The notes beneath the pieces are model-generated. The model was given only the letters and a program-made list of their open reading frames with translations. It was not told the DNA's origin and searched no databases. The translations under genes and the position numbers were made by a program. 64,000 bases of DNA from Blumeriella jaapii (lineage: Eukaryota; Ascomycota; Leotiomycetes; Helotiales; Drepanopezizaceae), in the NCBI GenBank assembly GCA_009599575.1, contig VWND01000001.1, forward strand, positions 62,001 through 126,000. Reading direction: 5' to 3'. Positions 54,956 through 64,000 of this stretch are shown piece by piece (the first letter of the stretch is position 1; the number at the start of each line of letters is the position of its first letter).

Positions 54956-56714
54956 TCAGATGAGCTCACAAGCGCACCAGTCCAACACGCCACCGCCAAC
55001 ACCGACCAAGCCCACCGTGAGGACACCCACCACCACGGCGCTCCACGCGAACGGCTTCGGGCCGCGACCCATCGCAGCGTTCTTGTGGCTCTGACTGGGC
55101 TCGGCCGCATCCGGGTCCGTAATGAATCCGCTTGCAGCACTCAGACCAGTCGCGGTGGGGTTGTACGTGACCGACTCATCGGTGCCCGTCGCCGAGGCAG
55201 ACACGCGCGGAGCGCCTGTGGCCGTCTGGGTCACCTGCGCGCTGCCGGAGGCGGCGACGGCGGACGGGATGGCGGCGCCCACGCTGGCGAACGGCACGAT
55301 GTTGCTCTCGGTCGCGTTGAAGTCCGTCTGCGCGAGGGCGATCTTGTTATTGGCGAGGTCGTAGACAGCGTACGCGGAGCGCAGGAAGGTGTCGCCGAAG
55401 AGCACGGGTAGGTCACCGGCGGCTTGGATGCCGAGCTGGCAGACGGTCTGGCCATTGGTGTAGGTGGGTGTGCGGCCGTTGGCGAGATTCAGGGGAAGAA
55501 CGAGATCCGAGACCGAGACTTTGATGGTTGGGCCGCCGGCACCGCCAAATCCGTAGTTGAGGGTGCCGGTGTTCTCAGACAGGGCGCAGGGGACCACGAC
55601 GGCACCAAGTTGGCGGGACACGGTGGCTCCGAGCTCATCGTAGACCTTGAGGGCGATGTCGTCGGGCAGAAGGGTGATGGTGGTTCCGGAGTCGAGGATC
55701 GCAGCGGTGGCGTAGTCGGCGGGAGTCAGCTGATCGGTGCCCGAGGAGCTGGTGGCCGAGAGGGAGGTGAAAGCCACCGTGAAGGACGAGATGCGACCGT
55801 TGCGCGAGGTCGGGTACACGTCGACCGAGATCAGATCGCCGGTGTATTTGGCTGTGTCGACCCCTCCAAAGAGGATCGAGCCGGTGCTGGCTTCTGTTGC
55901 TTCACATCAGCCTGTCCCTCGGCACATGCCCGGCTTCACTTACGCAAGTCGTTCAACCACAAGCTGTAGGCAGTCGAGCTGGCGAGTCCTTGATTGACCA
56001 GCGCGTCCGGCAAGTTGGGGTAGATGGTCCCACTGCCCGTATCGGTGTTGGCCTCGGAGTTGTTGTAGCCAATGCCCATGATACCGGTACCGATGCTCGT
56101 GTCGAGCGCAACGCCCATCTGGAACTGGGTCACGGTCGTCCCACCAATCTCGAAGGTGTCGGTGAAATAGTCACCGGCAGCGCCACTCCCATCGACGTAG
56201 GATATGTTGAATTCGTCCTGCCCGACGGTCACGTAGGTGTTGGAGTTGCGGGGATCGACTGTTTACTTTCGTTAGCGCTGTCTCAGCACACATGCCAATC
56301 CGAGACTCAAGATGAGCCTCACTTTCATCGAGGGGAAGACCTCGACTCACACTGTCCGTTGGGGCACCCTCCCTCTTTCCGGCTCCCACACAGACGCGCC
56401 TCCGCGGCCGGGACCCAGACGTCGCTGCTGCCGGTATCGATCTGCAGCTGGAGCGGCTGGCCGGGCGAGCCGACGCTGACGTTGGCGAAGTAGAGACCCT
56501 GCAGGCGGGCATTGGTCAGGTCGGCGGTGACGGTGTCATCGGCGCGCGCGAAGAGACCACGCTTGGTGAGGGCGCGACCTTGGAGGGAGGCCTGGCGGGC
56601 GGAGAGCTGCGCGGTTTGGGCACCGGGGGCGCGGGCGATGGAGAAGAGAAGGGGGCTGGAGGAGACGAACGTGAGGGAGAGGAGGAGCGCGGTGACGAGG
56701 GTGAGGAGAAGCAT
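54956..56714 (-). CDS. Secreted pepsin-like aspartic protease, probably membrane-anchored (538 aa)
   Basis: Three exons: 56714-56351, 56258-55944 and 55893-54956. Introns are 92 nt (GTGAGT...GTAAACAG) and 50 nt (GTAAGT...GCAACAG). Signal peptide: MLLLTLVTALLLSLTFVSSS. A propeptide probably ends at KR (51-52). The two catalytic motifs are intact: QIDTGSSDVW (Asp93) and AAILDSGTTITLL (Asp294). The family block FDPRNSNTYVTV spans the first junction. A Ser/Thr/Ala-rich linker follows the catalytic domain. The C-terminus ends in a hydrophobic stretch FAWSAVVVGVLTVGLVGVGGGVLDW that fits either a GPI signal or a transmembrane anchor, as in yapsin-type cell-surface proteases. It should act at the cell wall or plasma membrane. 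Confidence 0.92.
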
Positions 56715-58123
56715 GTTGCTGGCGACGTGCGAGAGGTTGTTGTTGTGGAGTTTGATCTTGGGGGGAGAGGGGGGGGGGGGGGGGGGGGTTGAAGGTGTTG
56801 ATGTGTTGATGAGAAGAGGAACGAAGGTAGGAAGAGGCGAAGGAGGTGAAGGAGGGGAAGAGGTAGAGGCGGAGCAGAGGTTTCGCCGGTTGCGAGAGAG
56901 TTGCGCCGAGGTGAGTAAGGGCGAAGCGAAGCGAAGTGAAGCGAGGAAAGCAAAGACCGAGTGAGTGGTCGATGTTGGAGAGATGAATCCAAGTTCAAGA
57001 TGCAAGATGGAAGAAGAGGAGGAGAGGAGGAGAGGGAGAGAGGAACAGAGGAAGAGAGAAAAGAGGAAGAAGACAAAGAAGATCACACCAGCTCAAGTCG
57101 CGCGGCGGTGCCTTTTAGTACATGCAGTACATACATACATACCTACATATATACATACATACATATAAACGTACATATATACATACATACACATATACTG
57201 TACATACAGTAGTTCACTGCAGGACCAGCCCAGTCCAGACCGTCCGTCAGTGCAGCTGGCCGGCCACGTCCGGCACTTGCAGACGGATCAGGTGCACGCG
57301 ATGCCGAGGGGGAAGATTCCAAATGCGAGACGCCGTGACAGTCCATCTCATCCATCCATCCATCCATCCATCCATATCGATGCGCTTGCGTGTGAAGTGA
57401 ATGAATGGTGTTGCCAACCCGCGCCACTTCGACGCGCCCCTGAAGCTCTCCGTCGTCGTCATCCAGGCGACGCTTATCCGTGACAAGCCTTTGCCCCTCC
57501 AAACCTTGCTGGATGCTTGTCTCGCCAAGCTGGCGGTTAACCTTGCATCCTGGCTAACCGAACATGTATGTATGTGTGTGTGTGTATATCTGTATACATT
57601 TATTTGTAGGTATAAGTACAAGTACAAGTACAAATATGAATACAAGTTCAAATACAAATACAAGTACAAGTACAAGTATCAGTATAAGTACAAGTATGAG
57701 TAAAAGTACAAGTATAAGTATAAGTGTATACACATACACACAAACACAAACATACACACAAACACACACTACCACTACCACTACTCAAATCGACACATGA
57801 GCACACATCATCTCGAATCCAAGCTGTCGGCACTCTAGCTGAACACAGAATGGTGGAACGAGCGCCATGGCGCCAATGCGCGGCGTACGCGTACGACACG
57901 AACCACTCCGCGGCACGGGATGGGGGAAGGCAATGTTGGGCGTGCCCAATGCGATCGATGCTGGTGCTGTGCAAAGGATGGATGGGTAAAGGGTACTCAA
58001 GGTGTACTGTACATGAAACATACTGTACACAAAATGATACACTCCTCTCCTCTCCTTTCTACTCCTCTCTTCTCCTCAATTCTGTTCTCCTCTCCTCTCC
58101 TCAACCCCCCCCCACCGCATTGC
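56715..58123. other. Intergenic with G run and hexanucleotide repeats
   Basis: A 20-base G run lies at 56769-56788 in the protease 5' region. CATA repeats with TACTGTACATACAGTA-like motifs are at 57120-57212, (CATC)n at 57348-57372, an ACAAGT/ATAAGT hexamer series at 57605-57725 and CTCTCCT repeats at 58040-58105. No gene is seen. Confidence 0.6.
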
Positions 58124-60993
58124 CCAACATCACGGAATGCAAACTCGATCCAGCTGCCCAGGTAATCCATCTGGCTCCCCTTCCCCTGTCCAAACATGCC
58201 CTTGACCTTCGCCTCGAACTCCTCGAATCTCAAGCGCCCCCACCCCCCGCGGGCCTCCGCCTTCCGACGCGCCCGCTCCAGCCGCCACAGCTCGTACAGC
58301 AGCTCCTGCGCCGGCCGCTGGAGCGCCGGGGCGGGCGCGGGAGTCGCCACGCGCGCCCCATCATCGACGCCCCCCGCGGGCCGAGGTGTGGCGGTGCGTG
58401 CGGCGGCATCCGGGCGGAATTGCGGCAGGGTCGGGTCGCGGTAGGAGCCGCCATGCGAGCCGGGGCGGGGCGGGGAGGGCCCAGGCGCGGGCGCGGGCGC
58501 GGGCGAGGACGGCGAAGGCGACGAGGCCTGCCCATCCCGACCCTCTGCCACGACGGGGAGGAGCTCCGCCGATGTGGGGGAAGCCCGGGCGGTGGAGGTC
58601 GTGCTCGAGGGCGCAGGAGACTCGGGGAGGCCGGCGTCGCCGGGGCGGAGCAGCGACGCGTCGACCTCGTAGCCGCTGGCCGCTAACAGGTCTTCCAACG
58701 GTCGATGCCGGATCGGCTCGATCAAGACTTCCGTGTGCGGTGGCCGCATGAACGTGGATGACAGGCTGGAGACACGTGGTGGCAACGTCGACTCGACACG
58801 CCCATCACCAGTCTCTTGTGACAGAGCCCATACCTCAAACTCGGGGCTGGTGTACAGATCGCGCCACTTCTCCATTTCGGGCGTGTGTACCGCCAACTGT
58901 TCTACCAAATCCTCCTCGTGCTTGAAGAGGGGGTCGAGCAACTCATTGAAGGCTTGCTGGGCAACCTGGTAGAGGATTTCTTTGCCCGCGTCTCTCTCGG
59001 CATCGGGAATCTCCACGCCCCCCCATCTCTCAGGGACACTCCGAGAAGACGTAGAAGGGTTGGATCGGGTGTCGAAATCGTCCCTGTCTTCGACAAAGCG
59101 CACCTTGGAGGAAGATCTGGAATGGATCGTCGGTCGTCGCGAAGGAGCTGTAGAGCTCTCGCCCACTCTGCCGTTCCGAACTAGAACATCGTCTGCATCA
59201 TCCCAGTCAGCTGGAGCTTGCGCGCCTTCCTCTTCATCCGTGTAAAATTGGCGCCTTCGCCACCTCCGACGAATATCTTCGTGAGCCCTTTCGCGAAGTA
59301 TCGCGTGCTGAATGACGGCTCGTCTGCTTTCTCTTCGCACGGATTCGATCGTGGTACCCGGTCCGTCGATAGCCTCAACATCCTCAGTCGTGACAGTGAC
59401 ATATGCCGGAAGCCACGCACGATCGGACTCGGGATTCGATAGATGGTGGTCCGAATCAGCGTCCATTTCGGCGGCGCTGGAACCCGGTGCAGCGGGTTCG
59501 TCGTCTGGCTCTTGCCCAAGAATCTCCGCCTCCTGGCTACGAGTTCGTCGAAAGTTACTGAGAACATCGGGCATCTGATCAACCGTCTGCGGCGGGTCCA
59601 CAATGGTCTCCCAGTAGGCAGCGCTATATCTTCTTCCAGGTTGATCCCACCGGCCCATTCGGCTCGGGTGCAAATCTCGAGCAATCACATCTTCCCGGTT
59701 GCCTGTGTCGTTGCCGCTCTCGGCCACGATGCCCTTGCCATCCGTGATTTCTAGGTCTCCGTCCGCACGAACAGTCTTCCCTTCTCCCGTTCTAGGGTCC
59801 GGAGCTCGAGGATAGTGACCTTCAGGCCCAAAGCCCCTGCTGAGAGGTTGCCGGCCGCTGATCAAGTCATGGGCCCCTTTGCTATGCATTTGTGCCTCTT
59901 CCGCCGTTTCCATCATGACCTTCTGTAGCTGCCGGTGGAGTACATAGTATGACCGGAAAATGCGCAAGAAGTCTTTCCTGCTAACGTAACCATCTGCGTC
60001 AATATCATAACTGTCAAAAATTCTCCTCCATTTGTCTCTCTTCCGGCGCCATGCTATTCCGTGAAGAAATTCCGGGAAGCTAATGTAACCATCTCTATTG
60101 TAATCGTAGAAGGCGAACATCCGGTCGAAAATCAGACTTGGGGGCGATTGTCTTTCGCTTCCAGTAGGAACCAGGCACCGCTCGAACGTCGCACGGTTCA
60201 TCACGAGATGGATTTCGTCCGGGTCATCTCTCCAATCCGAATTCGCCATGAACATCCATTGCTCCCAATATGCGTCGAGTTCTGGTCTCTCGAATCCCGT
60301 TTCCCGAGACAGCCTAAGAAGGACCTCCTTGGGGACTTGCCTCATCGCCGTGTCAGGGTTCCCGGCGTAGTAGACTGGTAGGATATGTCGCACGCCAAAC
60401 GAGGGTGCTGGAACTCTGATCTTGTAGAAGATGTGCGTTTTGGTATGTAGTCCTTGGGCCTCACAGCCTTCGCAGAGGTCGTAGTCGGCGCAATTCGCGC
60501 AACGGTAGCGGATGCCTCGAATCGGCAGCATGTTACAGCCATTGCAGCCACAGCCCCGGTGGACGTATGCGTTCCGTCTCGTAGCATCCTCCGAGACGCG
60601 AAATAGCAGCTGGACAATGTTCTGCCCGTTGCGCTGATACGAAGGTAGAAGATTCGTCCACTGGTACTCGTCGTCAAAGCCCGGATCGTCGATGACCGTC
60701 TCCCCATCCATCAGGCCCGTAGAGACGAGCTGGCCTTCTCCGTTGTTTTCCACGGCATCGTCTACGAAGATGCCGGGCTCGTCTTGCCCAGCCGCGTCCT
60801 GGTCCGCAGCAGCACGCCTGCGTCGTCGATGGACCGCATTGCTTCGGTGTAGCCCCGTATCCTGTGAAAGGCCGTCGGCGTGGCTCCTGTACCAGAGATA
60901 TCCCGCCGTCGCCGTCGCGACAACCACGAGACCGATCGTTGCGAATCTGGCACGCGTGAGGGTGCTCGAGGCTGCAGAAGATGAGGCTGACAT
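57997..60993 (-). CDS. Membrane-anchored ZZ-finger/EF-hand protein (up to 998 aa)
   Basis: The single open frame starts at the ATG at 60993. Residues 18-36 are one membrane span (ATIGLVVVATATAGYLWY). A ZZ-type zinc finger lies at 143-190, with CGCNGC, YRCANCADYDLCEGC and HTKTHIFY providing the Cys/His ligands. EF-hand loops lie at 297-308 (DYNRDGYISFPE) and 330-341 (DIDADGYVSRKD, with Asp instead of Glu at the last position). The C-terminal half is charged and probably disordered. Ca2+-regulated protein-interaction scaffolding at a membrane is the inference; the exact role is unknown. The last residues (from about 58130 down to 57997) read through a G run and CT repeats. They look non-coding, so the real end may be near 58130 after a small indel or unrecognised intron. 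Confidence 0.8.
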   Translation of the reverse strand: MSASSSAASSTLTRARFATIGLVVVATATAGYLWYRSHADGLSQDTGLHRSNAVHRRRRRAAADQDAAGQDEPGIFVDDAVENNGEGQLVSTGLMDGETVIDDPGFDDEYQWTNLLPSYQRNGQNIVQLLFRVSEDATRRNAYVHRGCGCNGCNMLPIRGIRYRCANCADYDLCEGCEAQGLHTKTHIFYKIRVPAPSFGVRHILPVYYAGNPDTAMRQVPKEVLLRLSRETGFERPELDAYWEQWMFMANSDWRDDPDEIHLVMNRATFERCLVPTGSERQSPPSLIFDRMFAFYDYNRDGYISFPEFLHGIAWRRKRDKWRRIFDSYDIDADGYVSRKDFLRIFRSYYVLHRQLQKVMMETAEEAQMHSKGAHDLISGRQPLSRGFGPEGHYPRAPDPRTGEGKTVRADGDLEITDGKGIVAESGNDTGNREDVIARDLHPSRMGRWDQPGRRYSAAYWETIVDPPQTVDQMPDVLSNFRRTRSQEAEILGQEPDDEPAAPGSSAAEMDADSDHHLSNPESDRAWLPAYVTVTTEDVEAIDGPGTTIESVRRESRRAVIQHAILRERAHEDIRRRWRRRQFYTDEEEGAQAPADWDDADDVLVRNGRVGESSTAPSRRPTIHSRSSSKVRFVEDRDDFDTRSNPSTSSRSVPERWGGVEIPDAERDAGKEILYQVAQQAFNELLDPLFKHEEDLVEQLAVHTPEMEKWRDLYTSPEFEVWALSQETGDGRVESTLPPRVSSLSSTFMRPPHTEVLIEPIRHRPLEDLLAASGYEVDASLLRPGDAGLPESPAPSSTTSTARASPTSAELLPVVAEGRDGQASSPSPSSPAPAPAPGPSPPRPGSHGGSYRDPTLPQFRPDAAARTATPRPAGGVDDGARVATPAPAPALQRPAQELLYELWRLERARRKAEARGGWGRLRFEEFEAKVKGMFGQGKGSQMDYLGSWIEFAFRDVGQCGGGGLRRGEENRIEEKRGVERRGEECIILCTVCFMYSTP

Positions 60994-61691
60994 CTTGGGA
61001 CGGTCGGGCCCAGGGCGCCGTGGGTCGACCTACCTATCCACGTAACGACGAGGAGGAGAGATCATTGCTGTGGCTTCGCATAGCAATTGTTCGAGCCGAG
61101 TCAGACCACGTCGCGGTGAGTGGGTGTGTTGATGTTGCCGGCAGGAGCTGGGCACTTCAAGACCGGGACCGTGGTGAGCTTTTCGCTCAGCCCTCGTGGC
61201 TGTTGGCGAAGTCTGGTCAGCTGCAACGTACACGATGATAGAGTCAAGGCTGATGTGAGCAAACCTATTCCGGCTATGTCCACTATTGGAGCGTGTTGTG
61301 CTACATTCACGCTCCTTGGGCGTTGATAAATTTCTCTACAGCACAATTCATGGAGGCGGAATATCACGTGACCTTGAGCCTCCGGAACATAGTTCCCCCG
61401 CTGGCCTAACTAGTCTCACTAGAAATCTCACGGGAGATGGATAGAGATACAACAAACACAGTTTTTACATGCATTAAACCCATCGTTTCTGGCCTCTGAT
61501 AAGAGCGCCTATCGTTCCTTCGGCTATCCACGACAGAGTTTGGAAAATCTGGAAAGGCAGCCACTCTGGCCGGCACTTCTATTTCCCTTCTACTCGCTGT
61601 CGCCAATCCTTGTGGCAAGGTGACGGTACATTTCCCACCCGATTGCCATAGACCCATAAACTGCTAAAACGTAAAGCTCTCGCAAGCTGAC
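60994..61691. other. Intergenic, nothing recognised
   Basis: This is upstream of the ZZ/EF-hand gene. Short frames only, without domains or repeats of note. Confidence 0.5.
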
Positions 61692-62135
61692 ATGACCGTG
61701 GCAGCTTATGGCACCGATACACAAGTCATTACCGCTGCCCGAGGCCTCGTTGCTGCCGAGCTGCACTTCAACACTTTCGATGTCGCTGTCCCATCTCTCT
61801 GTAGCGACGCCACTCTCCCCGTGACCCCAGAACTTCGCGCGGTAGTCCCTCTCGTTGACCCTGCTCTTACAGGCTCTGATAAAGGGAATGCCAACTCCGA
61901 CGCCTCGCTCAACACCCCATTTGACGTTTCTGGGTTGAGTGTTGCCGAAGTCATGGCTGATCAAGGATTCAGCTTAGTAGGGGTAGCGACAGCGGATGCT
62001 ATTCCTAGAGTAATGTTTGGGCTCTTAGAAAACAAGGGTGAAGAAGGAGGAATGGATAATACTAGTCTGGGTTTTGGAAAGGAGAATAAGAAGCTGTCAC
62101 TAGCCAGTGACTACTACCGTGGCAAAGATTGTTGA
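61692..62135 (+). CDS. Doubtful unrecognised open frame (147 aa)
   Basis: ATG-initiated frame without recognisable domain, signal peptide or membrane span. Its composition is not low-complexity, but nothing else supports expression. It abuts the degraded gene at 62107 and might be part of the same relic. An antisense frame of similar length overlaps it. Confidence 0.2.
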   Translation: MTVAAYGTDTQVITAARGLVAAELHFNTFDVAVPSLCSDATLPVTPELRAVVPLVDPALTGSDKGNANSDASLNTPFDVSGLSVAEVMADQGFSLVGVATADAIPRVMFGLLENKGEEGGMDNTSLGFGKENKKLSLASDYYRGKDC

Positions 62136-62653
62136 CGGTCTACACGCGCTTACACTTCAGTTCTTCGGACCAGACGAGACCGCTGGCGAGGACAAGTTGG
62201 TTGTGGTAATGCGAGCAGCTCCCCCATTTTCGGCAGCTGGAGCAGTCCCAGTAGTTCCTCGTTGCCTTGGTGGTGAGATTGAGCGCCGCCGCCAAATCCG
62301 GAAACCCCACAAATGCAGAAGCCGACACTGGAAACTTCGGCGGCTTCGTCGCCTCTTCCATCGCTGAAAACAACTTCGGAAGCTGTACCTCAACCATCAA
62401 ATTCGAAGCCGCCTAAACGGCCGCAAGGAAACCGAATCCACCTTCCAAGCCATCAACCCTGTCGTCAACAAAGGCCAACCTAATCATCAACCGTATCTGC
62501 GACTGGCTGACCAGCGTGTTGGGACTAGCGATGCCGCGAAAGCTGAGATCGTTGTTCTGGGGACGAGAGACAAGGCTACGACTGATAAATGGAACGAGAT
62601 GCTGACCAGGCGCCTAAAACCCGACTTGCGGTCCACAGATAAGTTTTCATGAG
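62107..62653 (+). pseudogene. Frameshifted relic of a small secreted-protein gene
   Basis: Homology-like segments follow one another in changing frames. First is VAKIVDGLHALTLQFFGPDE (62113 on), then STIKFEAA (ends about 62415). GRKETESTFQAINPVVNKGQ follows in another frame (62418 on), and last ICDWLTSVLG overlaps GTSDAAKAEIVVLGTRDKAT and DKWNEMLT, ending at 62653. The pattern of an INPVVxKGQ block, a Cys-containing helix and a DKWNEML-type end resembles a family of small secreted fungal proteins recalled from memory. Several indels and at least one stop break it. No intact frame exceeds 90 residues, so it is called a pseudogene. Confidence 0.4.
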
Positions 62654-63305
62654 GTTTTTATTTGTAGCAAACGAAGTCTGGAGTCTCAATGATGTGGGCA
62701 GAAGAGCCGAGCATGGTATCAAGGATAGTTCGGGTTTGACGCTACGTGCCCCCGCTCATAATACCATTGTGTTGATTACATATGGGGAACGCCGCAGTCG
62801 TAGAACCTTGTAGTTCCCAGATCCAGTCTACTACGAATCCCGTATTACTAAATCTTCATTTAGTGCTGTTGACTTTCGCGTCCTTAAGCGAGTCCTGCTA
62901 TTCAGTGGGCCGTGGCCCAACCTGGAACCGAACCCAATGGATGAAAAACATTCCTGCTTATTTTATGTGAGGAAGCTTGTTGCAATATTCCATTCAATGA
63001 GAACGACGTCCAAAATTTACTCCTCGTATGTTAGAGGTAAGTGCGTGATCGTGACCAATCTAGAGCGTACTACCGTACACAAGGGCAAATGTGTGTTGGT
63101 GTCAGCATTCGGTGGGACATTATGCACTAAGAACGCACTTCCCCCGAATGTTCGACGTCTACGTGACATAACGGACCGTACATTAGCATCGCAGGGTCAA
63201 CTTCATTCTCTCCGTGACCATAAGACAACAACTATTGGCGAAGAACAAGGTACCATGGATGACTGATTTCCCATTTTCAGAGCGCTCATTTTCACTAGAT
63301 CCACC
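62654..63305. other. Intergenic, upstream region of guanine deaminase
   Basis: No gene is seen. The stretch just before 63306 is the presumed promoter and 5' UTR; the start codon context TCCACCATGG is near ideal. Confidence 0.5.
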
Positions 63306-64000
63306 ATGGCCACACCTCTCGTATTCTGTGGCCCCCTCATCCACTCCCTCTCGACTGATGAGATCGAAATCATTGATAGTGCGCTCTTGGTGGTCATTGA
63401 AGGCAAAATAACCACCCTGCAAAAGAACGTCCCAGGCAATAAAGCCGAAGGCATCGTGTCCCAGTTCAAGCTAGGCAGCAATGTGAAGGTCCAACACCTC
63501 CCGCCAGGAGAATTCCTCATCCCTGGATTCGTTGATACACACAACCACGCCCCTCAATGGGCGATGCGCGGACTCGGCCGAGGGCTTCAAATCCTGGACT
63601 GGCTCGACCAGATCACGTTTCCCAACGAGGCCAAGTTCAAAGACCCCGACTACGCACGGAAGATCTACTCCGACTGCGTAGACGGCTTCATTCAGCAGGG
63701 AATCACCACCGTCTCTTACTATGGCTCGCTACATGGCGAAGCAACCCGAATCTTAGCGGACATCTGTCTGGCCAAAGGCCAGCGAGCTTTCATTGGGAAG
63801 TGCAACATGGACCGAAATGCTCCGGATTACTACAAGGACGCGGACACGGCGGAATCTCTGCGAGTCACCGAGGATTGCATTGCACATATCCGCTCCATCG
63901 ACCCCAAATCAGAACTCGTCACGCCGATCTTGACCCCTCGCTTTGCGATCTGCTGCAACAGCGAGCTTTTGGCAGGCTTGGGGCAAATCGCCAAGCGCAA
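63306..64000 (+). CDS. Guanine deaminase, 5' part (231 codons, cut by window end)
   Basis: The frame is open from the ATG at 63306 to the window edge without an intron. Guanine deaminase converts guanine to xanthine and ammonia in purine catabolism, in the cytosol. The N-terminal small beta domain (VFCGPLIHSLSTDEIEII...) leads to the zinc-binding motif of the amidohydrolase superfamily, GFVDTHNHAPQW, with His79 and His81. The family blocks GLQILDWLDQITFPNEAKF, QQGITTVSYYGSLH, AFIGKCNMDRNAPDYY and LVTPILTPRFAICCN follow. The remaining metal ligands lie beyond the window. This may link to nitrogen scavenging, but no other purine gene is seen here. Confidence 0.93.
   Translation, partial: MATPLVFCGPLIHSLSTDEIEIIDSALLVVIEGKITTLQKNVPGNKAEGIVSQFKLGSNVKVQHLPPGEFLIPGFVDTHNHAPQWAMRGLGRGLQILDWLDQITFPNEAKFKDPDYARKIYSDCVDGFIQQGITTVSYYGSLHGEATRILADICLAKGQRAFIGKCNMDRNAPDYYKDADTAESLRVTEDCIAHIRSIDPKSELVTPILTPRFAICCNSELLAGLGQIAKR

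Noticed and set aside
1..64000. tRNA and rRNA genes
   Set aside because: I looked by eye for A-box/B-box and GGTTCGANTCC-type signals and found no credible cloverleaf; a tRNAscan run would be decisive.

Overview
The window is nuclear DNA of a filamentous ascomycete (Pezizomycotina). The evidence is: short GT-AG introns (46-128 nt) with CTNAC-type branch points in nearly every gene; an AT-rich transposon graveyard carrying the C-to-T damage typical of RIP; and fungal families such as a hybrid histidine kinase, a Sip1-like GH36 protein, a 2EXR protein and a pepsin-like protease. The species cannot be named from sequence alone. No tRNA, rRNA or CRISPR was found. Genes are unrelated housekeeping and accessory genes; no biosynthetic cluster is evident.

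Layout. 1-4740: RIP-damaged Ty3/Gypsy pol and duplicated LTRs, apparently nested in a Tc1/mariner relic whose end lies at 4933. 4934-8153: gene-poor, full of homopolymers, a 91-bp perfect fold-back and TACTGTA/TACAGTA arrays. 8154-11729: a secreted SGNH-fold pseudoenzyme and a Baeyer-Villiger-type monooxygenase. 12612-16300 (minus): a mitochondrial membrane protein and mitochondrial tyrosyl-tRNA synthetase. 16659-19772: Sip1/raffinose-synthase-like GH36. 20486-24360 (minus): MSH6, with one apparent frameshift. 24814-26925 (minus): unrecognised basic protein. 28894-30030: formate/nitrite transporter. 30685-31003 (minus): small cysteine-patterned secreted protein. 32600-37240: a 2EXR gene with a tandemly duplicated promoter, flanked by inverted blocks of a diverged repeat. 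37566-38311 (minus): PEBP protein. 39355-43427: hybrid histidine kinase. 46167-47629: plasma-membrane syntaxin. 48365-48956: a short Tc1/mariner relic with TIRs and TA duplications. 49385-50438 (minus): conserved hypothetical. 50439-54955: octanucleotide minisatellites. 54956-56714 (minus): aspartic protease. About 58100-60993 (minus): membrane ZZ/EF-hand protein. 62107-62653: degraded secreted-protein gene. 63306-64000: guanine deaminase, cut by the window end.

Most interesting pattern: intergenic DNA is peppered with TA dinucleotides separated by CAG/CTG or CA/TG (TACAGTA, TACTGTA, TATGTA, TACATA). These are the shapes of excision footprints left by Tc1/mariner transposons whose ends begin 5'-CAG. 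The window contains two such relics with exactly those ends, and one array lies directly between two CAGTAG-type termini. I propose that the arrays are accumulated transposon scars. Other strong leads are an SGNH protein lacking its catalytic residues, and a stop-free in-frame intron that splits the catalytic histidine codon of the histidine kinase.
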